DNA from: an uncultured Eubacterium sp.
GTDB lineage: Bacteria; Bacillota; Clostridia; Lachnospirales; Lachnospiraceae
Length of the DNA: 64,000 nt
Assembly: GCA_910589665.1 (NCBI GenBank)
Contig: CAJUTR010000010.1
Span: forward strand, 1 to 64,000
Direction: 5' to 3'
Translations under genes and position numbers: made by a program
Part shown: in pieces, positions 7,609 through 16,433 of the stretch
Layout of the letters: each line of letters opens with the position of its first letter
How positions within the stretch are numbered: the stretch's first letter is position 1
The notes under the pieces: model-generated
Databases searched by the model: none
The model's input: only the letters and a program-made list of their open reading frames with translations
Told to the model about the DNA's origin: nothing

Positions 7609-9078
7609 ATGAAACTCACGGAAAGACAATTTGAAGAGGTATTGGAGATGGGGATTCTCCTTACCATAGAAAAAAATCATGATTGCCTGTTTGAACTTAT
7701 TATGGAAAATGCGATGGCGATCACGAACTGTGACGGCGGCACATTATATTTGTATGAAAATCATGAACTCCACTTTAAGATCATGAGAACCGAGTCGCTC
7801 GGGATCAGTAAGGGTGGGGACGGAGAGGAAACGCATATGCCGCCTGTACCGCTGAGAGAAGAAAATGTATGCGCGTATTCCGCGATCCACGAGGAAGTCG
7901 TGAACATTGCGGATGTATATAATAGTGATAAATTTGATTTTTCAGGCCCGCGTAAATATGATGCGCTGACGGGGTATCATACGAAGTCCATGCTCGTGAT
8001 CCCGCTGCGGAATCACGAAGGTGAACTGATCGGTGTGCTCCAGTTGATCAATGCGATCGAAAACGGGGAGATCGTGCCGTTTGATCCCGGGTATGAAAAG
8101 GTCGTTATGTCGCTGGCGTCGCAGGCTTCTATTTCCATATCGAATTTAAGGTATCTCGGTGAAGTGAAAGACATGATGTATTCCTATGCGGAGACGATGG
8201 CAACGATCATTGATGAGCGGACGCCTTACAATGGGAATCATACGAAGAATGTGACGCATTACACGGTTGATTTCGTGGATTATCTCAATGAACTGCATGA
8301 AGCGGGTTTGTATGAGGGATTTTTTGATGAGAACAGACGGGAGCAGCTAATGCTGGCGGCCAGCCTTCATGATATAGGGAAAATGAGCATTCCATTGAGC
8401 ATTATGAATAAGAGTACGAAACTTGGTACTTTGCTGCAGGGAATCATTGACCGCTATAAACTGCTCGGTTGTTATTATAAGATTGATTATTATGAAAAGC
8501 GTATCTCGCATGAAGAATATGAGGAAAAGGCTGCCTATTTGTCGGAAGCGCAGAACCTTGTGGAAGAAGTAAATGCAGCGCCTGCCTTACCGGAGGAATT
8601 GGAGCCGAAAATAAGAGAATTGGCAGAATGCGTGTATCATGGCGTGGATGGAGAAGAAGTAGCTTATTTGAATGAAGAAGAGGCAGAGTGCCTGTTGATC
8701 AAAAGGGGGACGTTGACTTTAGCAGAGAGGAAGATCATGGAGAACCATGTAGTTGTTACCCATAATATCCTCTCTAAGATCAACTTTAGTACACATTACG
8801 ACAAGGTGCCCAAATGGGCGGGAGCGCACCATGAATTTTTGGATGGTTCTGGTTATCCGAACCACCTGACAGAGAAAGATCTTCCCGTCGAGGTGCGCAT
8901 TTTATCGTTAGCAGATATTTTTGAGGCATTGGTTGCTGTCGACAGACCGTACAAGAAACCGATGTCGATCGATAAGGCGCTTGGTATCCTGACTTCTATG
9001 GCAGAAGAAGGAAAGTTAGATAAGAAACTAGTTTCTATGTTTGGTGATTATATACATCAATCACTTCGTAAACCGTGA
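7609..9078 (+). CDS. GAF and HD-GYP domain phosphodiesterase-like signalling protein
   Basis: Residues 20-185 form a GAF sensor domain. Residues 200-480 form an HD-GYP domain with LHDIGK near residue 255 and the signature HHEFLDGSGYP near residue 407. HD-GYP proteins hydrolyse cyclic di-GMP to pGpG or GMP, sometimes other cyclic dinucleotides, and the metal-binding His and Asp residues are present. An insert of about 80 residues separates the HD core from the later histidines. No membrane segment is seen, so it is cytosolic and probably gated by a small ligand on GAF. Its last 44 bases overlap the convergent adenylate cyclase gene, which suggests antisense coupling or simple compaction. Confidence 0.85.
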   Translation: MKLTERQFEEVLEMGILLTIEKNHDCLFELIMENAMAITNCDGGTLYLYENHELHFKIMRTESLGISKGGDGEETHMPPVPLREENVCAYSAIHEEVVNIADVYNSDKFDFSGPRKYDALTGYHTKSMLVIPLRNHEGELIGVLQLINAIENGEIVPFDPGYEKVVMSLASQASISISNLRYLGEVKDMMYSYAETMATIIDERTPYNGNHTKNVTHYTVDFVDYLNELHEAGLYEGFFDENRREQLMLAASLHDIGKMSIPLSIMNKSTKLGTLLQGIIDRYKLLGCYYKIDYYEKRISHEEYEEKAAYLSEAQNLVEEVNAAPALPEELEPKIRELAECVYHGVDGEEVAYLNEEEAECLLIKRGTLTLAERKIMENHVVVTHNILSKINFSTHYDKVPKWAGAHHEFLDGSGYPNHLTEKDLPVEVRILSLADIFEALVAVDRPYKKPMSIDKALGILTSMAEEGKLDKKLVSMFGDYIHQSLRKP

Positions 9079-10831
9079 GTTCGTTTTCCTTTCCTTTTAG
9101 ACGCAGATTGCCGATCTTGTTCGCATGTATCCGGTCTTTCAATCGTTCGTAGACATCCGTGCTGATCAAAATCTGACCGCCGGCAGCGCTGCCTTCCAAT
9201 CGGGAGGCAGTATTGACGGTATCGCCGATCGCGGTGTAATCCATACGGAAACCGCAGCCCACGTTACCTACGACTGCTGGGCCGCAGTGGATGCCGATGC
9301 CGAAGCGGACAGTCTTTCCAAAACGTTCCAGTAACCGGTCGTTTAGTTCCTGCGTGCCATTCACGATGTCAAGAGCGGTCAGTATCGCTTTGAATACATA
9401 ATCGTCTAAGTCAAAGGGCGCATTAAAAATGCCCATTGTTGCATCTCCAATAAATTTATCCAGTGTCCCGCCGTGGTCGAATATCGCGCTTGTCGTGAGC
9501 GTCAGGTATTCATTTAATATATCCACTACCTGTTCTGGCGACAAGGCTTCTGACATGGAGGTAAAACCTCTGATATCAACAAACATCACAGCGACATCCC
9601 TATTTTCTCCGCCCAGTGTAATTTCAAATTTATCATGTTTTACTAATTCATCGACCACTTGAGGCGCGACGTATTTTTTAAAGGCGGAAACCATCCGGTT
9701 ACGCCGGAGACGTTCTTCGATATAGCTGCCGATCAACTGGATCAGGTAGATGGCGATCAAAAGGATCGGAAATGTAAATAAAGAAAGTTCGATTCCTTTG
9801 CCATATAAAAATTTACCGGCTGCTATCCAAACCGCAATGAGAACAAGTCCAGTCAATGAACCGGCGAGAAGTTTCGTTTTTTTCAGAACGATGAAAAAAG
9901 CGGCAGCAAGACAGGCGATCAAAAGCGCTGTCACTAGTGTTCCCGCCTCTTCCAACGTGTTGCCTTCGAGAAGGGCCTGTATGATATTGGCATGGATCTC
10001 GACTCCGTACATTTGCTGGGAACGATCGACTGGCGTATTATAAGCGTCCTGCATACCGGGGGCGTAACCGCCGACTAGAACGATGCAGTCCCGGAACGTG
10101 CGGGGGTCTACAGTACCGTTCAGAACATCGGATAATGAAACTGTTTCGTAACTTCCAGGACGGCCGGAGTAGGAAAATAAAAATTCATTATAAGTTCCCA
10201 GTTTCGGTTGTCCGGCGGTGATTCCCTGGTTTGCGCAGTATAGCTGGTATACGGCTGAAGAAAAACTGTCGATGCGCTCGCCTTCGTATGAACGATATAA
10301 AATGGCGCGGCGTATGTAACTGTCACTGTCTGGCGCCGTGTTGGCAAATCCAATATGCGTGTTTTTGCGCAGAGCCTCAAACGGCAGCTCCACATCCGCT
10401 ATGTGCATTTTGTTTTCCTGAAGTTCGTTGTCCCCATTTGATTCCAACACCGTTTCGTTGACGATGTTGACGGCAGTTACAATATTATCAGAACCTTCAC
10501 AGGCATTGGCTAAAACGGCGTCTGTGCCTGAGTCGCCATCGCCAATAAACATAATATCGAAGCCGATGGCGGCGGGCTTGCTTTCTTCCGAGCCGTTTAA
10601 GAGTGAGATGAGATTGGCAGATTTTTCCCTTGACCAGGATGAAAACGTACCATATTCACTCAGTGTTTTTTCATCGACAGCAATGATGCGGATTTTATTA
10701 TCTGTGCCCGAGGGCGTTTGATAAAGCGCATCCATCCCCCATCGGTCAACGGCGCCTAAAATGCCGTAATAACTGATGAGAAATCCTGCTGCTAAAACGA
10801 GCAATGCCTGTAAATAGTTCTTTTTCTTCAT
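9035..10831 (-). CDS. CHASE2-domain class III adenylate cyclase
   Basis: The start at 10831 (MKKKNYLQ) is preferred because GGAGGA at 10842-10847 serves it. Residues 1-25 form a signal anchor, 30-285 a CHASE2 extracytoplasmic sensor and 295-370 a membrane bundle, followed by a linker and a catalytic domain from about 400. Metal-binding aspartates are visible in FVDIRGFTS and GDATMGIF. Lys in LDKFIGD and Asp in DYTAIGD are the adenine-specifying pair, and NTASRLE holds the transition-state Asn and Arg. It should therefore make cAMP from ATP. It lies 17 bases downstream of the FecR-type gene, so the two are surely co-transcribed. Confidence 0.88.
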   Translation of the reverse strand: MKKKNYLQALLVLAAGFLISYYGILGAVDRWGMDALYQTPSGTDNKIRIIAVDEKTLSEYGTFSSWSREKSANLISLLNGSEESKPAAIGFDIMFIGDGDSGTDAVLANACEGSDNIVTAVNIVNETVLESNGDNELQENKMHIADVELPFEALRKNTHIGFANTAPDSDSYIRRAILYRSYEGERIDSFSSAVYQLYCANQGITAGQPKLGTYNEFLFSYSGRPGSYETVSLSDVLNGTVDPRTFRDCIVLVGGYAPGMQDAYNTPVDRSQQMYGVEIHANIIQALLEGNTLEEAGTLVTALLIACLAAAFFIVLKKTKLLAGSLTGLVLIAVWIAAGKFLYGKGIELSLFTFPILLIAIYLIQLIGSYIEERLRRNRMVSAFKKYVAPQVVDELVKHDKFEITLGGENRDVAVMFVDIRGFTSMSEALSPEQVVDILNEYLTLTTSAIFDHGGTLDKFIGDATMGIFNAPFDLDDYVFKAILTALDIVNGTQELNDRLLERFGKTVRFGIGIHCGPAVVGNVGCGFRMDYTAIGDTVNTASRLEGSAAGGQILISTDVYERLKDRIHANKIGNLRLKGKENELTVYEVIDVYNHQT

Positions 10832-10848
10832 AAAGTCTGTTTCCTCCA

Positions 10849-12222
10849 CTAGCGGTAGTATAATGTCAGGTCAGATGTGATCGCTGTGTTAAAGTTAAAC
10901 ACATTGCCCTCAGCATCACACCAGTTAGTACCTCCGGCTGGTGAAAGGGCTGGTTTCTGAGCCTGGGAACCCGACGCGATCGACTGCGTGCCGAAAACAC
11001 GTCCGAGCGGGTCGACAAACGTAACGGTATACGTTGTGTTTCCAGAGTTCGGCGAGGAAGTAGAAGGTGTCTGGTTCGCCGGATCGGAGGTCGACTGTGG
11101 TACCGGTTTTGGCACGCTGGTTGTGTTCGGTTTTTTCTTGTTATCTGGCTTCTTCGTAGATTTCTTGTCGGACTTTTTATCCGATTTGGAATCGGATTTT
11201 TTGCCCGATTTTTTATCGGTTTTCGTATCGGCCTTGCTGTCGGACGGTGTTCCCTGATTCGTCACTGTGCCATCATCGCTGTCCGAATCGGAATCCGAGT
11301 AGTCATCGTCTTCTTCTGATGAATTTGTGTTCCCATCGTCATCGGCGGAATCCGCATCTTCGTCTGGTTCTGTAGTATCCGCGGCGGAAGGATCTGATGC
11401 CGGATCGCTGGATGCCGGATCGTCAGCGCTGTTTGCCTGTTGGTCGTCGCTGTCACCGGATTCTTTGTCTTTGATAAGCTGTTGAAGGTCTTCCTTTGAT
11501 ACGGAGAGGTTCGGTATGCGGCCTGACTCGCAGATCTTCAGGATTGCCGCTAACGTATCCGCTGGCAGGTCTTCATAGGAAATTTCTGCTGGCGTATATT
11601 CAGGATCGGAGTTCGCGTCTGCTTTATGGAAATTAGCAGCTTTGCCGGCAGCGACCATATTTTCTTCGGAAGAAACGGTTCCGTCTGCCAGAACGGCAGC
11701 AGCGGCTACCTTTCCATCAAATACCATCACATCCGCTGTGTTTGCCTCGCCCTCTGATTTCAGTGCTACCCGGAATACCGTACCGCGCACGGCCATGACG
11801 GATACAGGAGTGCTGAGTTCATAGGAAGAGTCGTTATTCAGTTTGCTGTCAAGTTCATTGAGGACAGCGCCCTGAACGAGTTCAATCGTTGTTTTGCTGT
11901 TTTCTTTGTTCCCGGAAGCGTTCAGTCGTATTTCCGTTCCGGTCTCCAGTGTTACATATTTATCGCCGTCCAAAAGAAGGCATATGTAACCGTCGTCCCC
12001 TACTTTGACGTCATCGCCACTCATCAATTTCATTCCGGAATAGGCATCCAAAGTCGTGCCGTCCCTCGTTACCGTGGCCGAAGCACTTAGATCAAATACG
12101 GAGATATCCCGGTAATCCTCTTTCTCCCCATTACGCGTAACAATCATGACTGCGGCGATGCACAGTATTACTGCAATAGCAGCAATGCCGCCGATAAGTC
12201 CGATCTTTTTCTTGCTTTTCAT
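10849..12222 (-). CDS. FecR-domain anchored surface protein with InlB-like C-terminal repeat
   Basis: The start at 12222 (MKSKKKIGLIGG) follows AAAAGGGG. A single membrane anchor is followed by a FecR domain at about residues 45-210, recognisable from VTRDGTTLDAYSGMKLMSGD, the strand YICLLLDGDKYVTLE and the end VMAVRGTVFRV. Residues 250-345 are acidic and rich in Asp/Ser, and 345-390 are Lys/Ser-rich repeats, together a charged linker. The last 60 residues resemble an InlB B-repeat ending in SDLTLYYR. FecR domains sense or scaffold extracytoplasmic signals. Being the first gene before the CHASE2 cyclase, it may present the signal to it. That partnership is inference from the 17-base spacing. 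Confidence 0.8.
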   Translation of the reverse strand: MKSKKKIGLIGGIAAIAVILCIAAVMIVTRNGEKEDYRDISVFDLSASATVTRDGTTLDAYSGMKLMSGDDVKVGDDGYICLLLDGDKYVTLETGTEIRLNASGNKENSKTTIELVQGAVLNELDSKLNNDSSYELSTPVSVMAVRGTVFRVALKSEGEANTADVMVFDGKVAAAAVLADGTVSSEENMVAAGKAANFHKADANSDPEYTPAEISYEDLPADTLAAILKICESGRIPNLSVSKEDLQQLIKDKESGDSDDQQANSADDPASSDPASDPSAADTTEPDEDADSADDDGNTNSSEEDDDYSDSDSDSDDGTVTNQGTPSDSKADTKTDKKSGKKSDSKSDKKSDKKSTKKPDNKKKPNTTSVPKPVPQSTSDPANQTPSTSSPNSGNTTYTVTFVDPLGRVFGTQSIASGSQAQKPALSPAGGTNWCDAEGNVFNFNTAITSDLTLYYR

Positions 12223-12356
12223 GAGTATCGCCCCTTTTCTGTTTTCTTTCCTGACGATCATGCAAAAACCAATATTATGCAAAAATCGTCTCCTATGTAT
12301 ATAATAAAGGAAAATGAAGGATTCGTAAAGTAAATTATTCAAAATTTTCCAAACTA

Positions 12357-12385
12357 TTGCGCTGCCTTGTTAAATTTTATATAAT
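12357..12385 (+). promoter_or_regulatory. sigma-A promoter for the membrane protein gene
   Basis: TTGCGC at 12357-12362 and a perfect TATAAT at 12380-12385 are 17 bases apart. Because transcription would begin near 12392, the in-frame ATG at 12384 cannot be the start codon, which supports the start at 12450. Confidence 0.6.
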
Positions 12386-12449
12386 GGGAAAGAACTCTGT
12401 GCCTGTATCGAGTGAAAAATGGAGAAAAAGAAAGGAATATGACAAAAAG

Positions 12450-13076
12450 ATGAACGAACGTTTGAAAATAATATTAACTGGGTTGGGGATTATAATACTG
12501 GCAACCATAGGACTGTGGGAATATATGCAGATGTTTTTATATTTCGACCTTCCGCAGGTGATCGTTATTATGCCGGTCGTTGGCGCGGCTGCAGCCATTT
12601 TGTTTCGAAAGTACTGTTTTTTGGTTGTCCTTGCTACGACAGCGGTTTCTATCGTGTATCAGATGGTAGAAAAGGGACAAAATTCCAAAATTGCCATAAT
12701 TTTGAACATTCTTCCCATTATACTACTATTTATGCTGGCTGGCATTGCCGGTGGATTTCTGATCCGGGTGTTATGCAATGGAAATCGTCCGAACGTTGTG
12801 GGGATCATCTGCTGTGTACTGGGAGTCTTTCTGACGTTTGGAGGAAGTGTGGCCATGTTTGGAAATCCACTGTACCCATTCAAGGCGCGGTTCGACATAA
12901 ACCGCTATGTACAGAAGTACGAAAGCGAGAATTACCCGATCAGCAAGATTTCCGTTTATTACAGCATGGAAGATCTTGAATACCAAGGAAAGGTTGAGAT
13001 GAGTGACGGCGTTATTTTTGTAGTTTATCATGAACGGGAAAGTGGAAATGTGTATGATTTGACAGATTTGTCATAA
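12450..13076 (+). CDS. membrane protein of unknown function
   Basis: I do not recognise the family. The start at 12450 (MNERLKIILTGLG) is chosen because the promoter's -10 box covers the earlier ATG; a purine-rich AAAGGA lies about 14 bases upstream, so initiation may be weak. Four hydrophobic segments occupy roughly residues 5-130. A C-terminal extracytoplasmic or cytoplasmic part of about 70 residues contains FDINRYVQKYESENYP and a YYSMEDLEYQGK region. This overall shape is common among uncharacterised Clostridia membrane proteins. It is followed 35 bases later by cysD, but nothing ties it functionally to sulfur activation. Confidence 0.6.
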   Translation: MNERLKIILTGLGIIILATIGLWEYMQMFLYFDLPQVIVIMPVVGAAAAILFRKYCFLVVLATTAVSIVYQMVEKGQNSKIAIILNILPIILLFMLAGIAGGFLIRVLCNGNRPNVVGIICCVLGVFLTFGGSVAMFGNPLYPFKARFDINRYVQKYESENYPISKISVYYSMEDLEYQGKVEMSDGVIFVVYHERESGNVYDLTDLS

Positions 13077-13111
13077 TTTTGTAAAATATTAAAATATGGA
13101 GGAAATATTTT

Positions 13112-13993
13112 ATGGACCATTTGGATATGCTGGAGTACAAAAGTGTGCATATTTTGCGGGAAGCTTATAGTGAACTGGGAAATCTATGTATGCTTTGGTC
13201 GATCGGGAAGGACAGCACCGTGCTGTTATGGCTTGCTCGAAAGGCCTTTTTTGGACATGTGCCGATTCCACTCGTGCATGTCGATACTCACTTTAAAATC
13301 AAGGAAATGATCGAGTACCGTGACCGCTTGGCAGCAGAGTGGAACCTGGATATGATTTACGGTGAAAATTCAGAGGCAATCGAGAAAAAGCAGACGTTTC
13401 CGGATGGAAATGCCACGCATTTGGAATGCTGCCGGTCGTTAAAGACCGAGGCGCTTACGAATACGCTTAATGCTTCGTGGCCGCGTTACCGCTTCAATCA
13501 TAGCAAGGGTAAATATGAGAAAGATGTAAATATAGAGCCGTATACCGGGGTGATCGTCGGTGTGCGCGCGGACGAAGAGGGAAGCCGTTCCAAAGAGCGC
13601 TACTTTTCTCCCAGGGATAAGAACAATGACTGGGATGTCGGCGATCAGCCGCCGGAATTTTGGAACCAGTATAAGACTGATTTTGCTCCGGGGACGCATG
13701 TGCGTGTGCATCCGCTTCTTGACTGGACGGAACTGGATATTTGGGAATACATTGAGAGAGAAGACATTCCGGTCGTTCCGCTCTATTTTGACCAGGGGAA
13801 CGGCAAGCGATACCGTTCGCTCGGCTGCGCTCCCTGCACAGGTACAGTGGATTCTACGGCGAAAAATGTACATGAGATCATCGAAGAATTAAAGACAGGA
13901 AAATTTGCTAATATCGCGGAGCGTTCTGGAAGGGCGCAGGACAAAGAAGGCGGCGGTGGACTGGAAGAACTGAGGAAGGAGGGCTACATGTAA
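13112..13993 (+). CDS. cysD: sulfate adenylyltransferase subunit 2
   Basis: The product is a 293-residue PP-loop ATP pyrophosphatase of the PAPS reductase/CysD family. The nucleotide loop reads LWSIGKDSTVLLWL (the usual SGGKDS varied to SIGKDS), followed by VHVDTHFKIKEM. GVRADEEGSRSKERYFSPR and RSLGCAPCTG are CysD-specific rather than CysH-like. With CysN it adenylates sulfate to adenosine 5'-phosphosulfate. GGAGG precedes the ATG, and its TAA overlaps the cysN ATG, so the two subunits are translationally coupled. No CysH, sulfite reductase or sulfate transporter follows. The APS therefore probably feeds sulfation rather than assimilation in this locus. Confidence 0.92.
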   Translation: MDHLDMLEYKSVHILREAYSELGNLCMLWSIGKDSTVLLWLARKAFFGHVPIPLVHVDTHFKIKEMIEYRDRLAAEWNLDMIYGENSEAIEKKQTFPDGNATHLECCRSLKTEALTNTLNASWPRYRFNHSKGKYEKDVNIEPYTGVIVGVRADEEGSRSKERYFSPRDKNNDWDVGDQPPEFWNQYKTDFAPGTHVRVHPLLDWTELDIWEYIEREDIPVVPLYFDQGNGKRYRSLGCAPCTGTVDSTAKNVHEIIEELKTGKFANIAERSGRAQDKEGGGGLEELRKEGYM

Positions 13994-15783
13994 TGAAAAA
14001 AGAGGATATGAACATTGTGATTGTCGGACATGTAGACCACGGCAAAAGTACATTGATGGGTCGTTTGCTGGCAGATACCGACTCTCTTCCAGAAGGAAAG
14101 CTCGAGCAGGTCAAGGAGACTTGCCGGCGGAATTCCAAACCGTTTGAATACGCGTTTTTGCTCGATGCCCTGAAGGACGAGCAGTCTCAGGGAATTACGA
14201 TCGATACGGCGCGGTGTTTTTTCAAAACGGAAAAACGGGATTATATCATTTTGGACGCACCTGGACATATCGAATTCCTGAAAAATATGATAACAGGCGC
14301 TTCTCGTGCGCAGGCGGCGCTTCTGATGATTGATGCCAAAGAAGGTGTCCAGGAGAATTCGAGGCGGCATGCGTATATGCTCTCTATGCTTGGGATCCGT
14401 CAGATCGCGGTTGTGATCAATAAAATGGATCTGGTGGATTACAGCGAGGAAGTATATGAGAAGGTGAAAAAAGAATATCTGGCTTTTTTGAAGCAGATCA
14501 ATATTGAGCCGGCTTTTGTTTTGCCAGCCAGCGCGTTTCAGGGTGAGAATATCGTGAGGGCGAGCGATAAGATGCCGTGGTATGACGGCATGTGCATCCT
14601 TCAGGTGCTTGATGAATTCAAATGCGAGGAAGAACAGGACCGCCAGCCGTTCCGGATGCCGGTTCAGGATGTTTATAAATTTACGAGAAATGGAGATGAC
14701 CGCCGGATCGTCGCGGGTACGATCGAGACGGGTACGATCCGTGCCGGCCAGGAGGTTATCTTTTATCCGTCCGGGAAAAAGAGCCATGTGAAACGGATCG
14801 AGTCGTTTCATACGGATCCGATCGAGGAAGGGAAGCCGGGTATGGCAGTCGGTTTCACGATGCAGGAACAGATCTACATTACGCGCGGTGAGCTGATGGT
14901 AGTGGCCGGTGGGCCAAAGCCGAAAACGGCTTCGCGTATCGCGGCGAATGTGTTCTGGCTCGGGAAGAAAGACTTTGTGCCGGGAAAGATCTACTATCTA
15001 AAAATCGGATCGGATAAGGTAAAGGTTGAGGTTGAGCGCGTGAAGGGCGTCATCAATTCGTCGAATCTGTCTTCTACGGATACGAAGCAGGCCGTCGAGC
15101 GGCATGAGGTGGCAGAGGTTATTTTGAAAACCGACAAGCCGATTGCGTTTGACATCGTTTCGGAGCGTGCGGGTACGAGCCGGTTCGTCATTGTCGATCA
15201 GTATGAGATTGCAGGCGGCGGGATCATCACCGAGGCGTTGGAGGATGAGGAGAGCGCGATCCGTTCGGGTACGATGCTGCGGAATTATAAATGGGAGACA
15301 GGTAACATTGCGATCGAAGACCGTATGGAGCGGTATGCACAGCGGCCGGAACTGATCGTGCTGACGGGCGAGAAAAATACTGGGAAAAAAGACCTTGCCA
15401 AAGCGTTGGAGAAAGACTTGCTAAACCGTGGCAGATACGTGTATTATATGGGGATTGGTTCCTATCTTTACGGGGTAGGCGCCGATACGAAGTCGAGTGG
15501 TGATGAAAACCACAAAGAGCAGATCCGCCGTTTTGCGGAAGTGGCAAATCTGATGCTTGATGCGGGGATGATACTGATCGTTACGGCTACCTGCCTGACT
15601 GAGGCTGACCGGAAGATCATGAAAACTGTCATTCAGGGAGAGATGGATATTTTCTGGGTCGGCGATTCCGTGACGACAGATATTAAAGCGGATGACCAAC
15701 TTCAGGACAGCCAGTTTGATTATGATAAAAATATTCGCCGGATCAAGGGGATTTTGAAGGATAAAGGAGTGATCTTTAGTTAA
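13993..15783 (+). CDS. cysN: sulfate adenylyltransferase subunit 1 with degenerate APS-kinase-like tail
   Basis: Residues 1-210 are an EF-Tu-like GTPase with VGHVDHGKST, DAPGH and NKMD, which drives APS formation by CysD. Residues 220-430 hold the two beta-barrel domains. From about residue 448 a second domain resembles adenylylsulfate kinase in layout, but its P-loop reads GEKNTGKKD, lacking the Ser/Thr of GKS/T. The DGDN-type substrate motif is replaced by YYMGIGSYLYG. The tail is probably a regulatory or structural relic of a CysNC fusion, while the next gene supplies a standard kinase. Overlap with cysD fixes the start at 13993. Confidence 0.9.
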   Translation: MKKEDMNIVIVGHVDHGKSTLMGRLLADTDSLPEGKLEQVKETCRRNSKPFEYAFLLDALKDEQSQGITIDTARCFFKTEKRDYIILDAPGHIEFLKNMITGASRAQAALLMIDAKEGVQENSRRHAYMLSMLGIRQIAVVINKMDLVDYSEEVYEKVKKEYLAFLKQINIEPAFVLPASAFQGENIVRASDKMPWYDGMCILQVLDEFKCEEEQDRQPFRMPVQDVYKFTRNGDDRRIVAGTIETGTIRAGQEVIFYPSGKKSHVKRIESFHTDPIEEGKPGMAVGFTMQEQIYITRGELMVVAGGPKPKTASRIAANVFWLGKKDFVPGKIYYLKIGSDKVKVEVERVKGVINSSNLSSTDTKQAVERHEVAEVILKTDKPIAFDIVSERAGTSRFVIVDQYEIAGGGIITEALEDEESAIRSGTMLRNYKWETGNIAIEDRMERYAQRPELIVLTGEKNTGKKDLAKALEKDLLNRGRYVYYMGIGSYLYGVGADTKSSGDENHKEQIRRFAEVANLMLDAGMILIVTATCLTEADRKIMKTVIQGEMDIFWVGDSVTTDIKADDQLQDSQFDYDKNIRRIKGILKDKGVIFS

Positions 15784-15822
15784 GGATCACTCGTTAAGAC
15801 CAGCGGAAGGAGGTTTTGGGGT

Positions 15823-16425
15823 TTGTCTTCAGACGCGAAAAATGAAAATGTTGTGTGGCACAGCGGCAGGGTTTCATATGAGGACCGCTGTGCTGTGCTG
15901 AAACAGAAAGGGTTGGTCGTGTGGTTCACCGGACTTTCCGGATCCGGAAAATCAACCATCGCAGTGGAACTTGAGAAAATGCTGAATGAGGCTGGAAAAG
16001 CCGTTTACCGGCTGGATGGAGATAATATCCGCTGCGGGATCAATTCTGACCTCGGGTTTACCGACGAGGACCGAAATGAAAATATCCGCAGGATCAGTGA
16101 GATTGCGGCGTTGTTTCAGGATGCAGGTATGATCACGCTTGTGTCTTTTATCTCTCCGTTTCGGAAGATGAGGCAGTTTGCGAGAGAAAAGGCAGGGGAA
16201 GGGAACTTTCTGGAAGTGTATGTAAATACGGATCTTGAAACCTGCATGGGACGCGATCCCAAAGGATTATATAAAAAGAAGATTTCTCATTTTACAGGGA
16301 AAGATTCCGCTTATGAGGAGCCGCTGGATCCGGAAATTATTTTGGATACAGTGAAAAATACAGCGGTTGAATGTGCAAAACAGGTTTACGATGAGATTTG
16401 CAGGATAAAGTGTATTGTGTTATGA
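15823..16425 (+). CDS. cysC: adenylylsulfate (APS) kinase
   Basis: A TTG start at 15823 is supported by GGAAGGAGG nine bases upstream. The 200-residue protein has the P-loop FTGLSGSGKSTIA, the substrate motif YRLDGDNIRCGINSDLGFT, then NIRRISEIAALFQDAG, VSFISPFR and a late loop with YKKKI. These are the standard APS kinase motifs. It phosphorylates APS at the 3' position to give PAPS, the universal sulfate donor. It lies 40 bases after cysN and 8 bases before a sulfotransferase-family gene. That spacing strongly suggests one transcription unit making and possibly using activated sulfate. Confidence 0.93.
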   Translation: MSSDAKNENVVWHSGRVSYEDRCAVLKQKGLVVWFTGLSGSGKSTIAVELEKMLNEAGKAVYRLDGDNIRCGINSDLGFTDEDRNENIRRISEIAALFQDAGMITLVSFISPFRKMRQFAREKAGEGNFLEVYVNTDLETCMGRDPKGLYKKKISHFTGKDSAYEEPLDPEIILDTVKNTAVECAKQVYDEICRIKCIVL

Positions 16426-16433
16426 GGTAAACT

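Noticed and set aside
14000..14811. 275-codon minus-strand frame within cysN
   Set aside because: It is antisense to the well-conserved GTPase domain of cysN and has no recognisable protein features.
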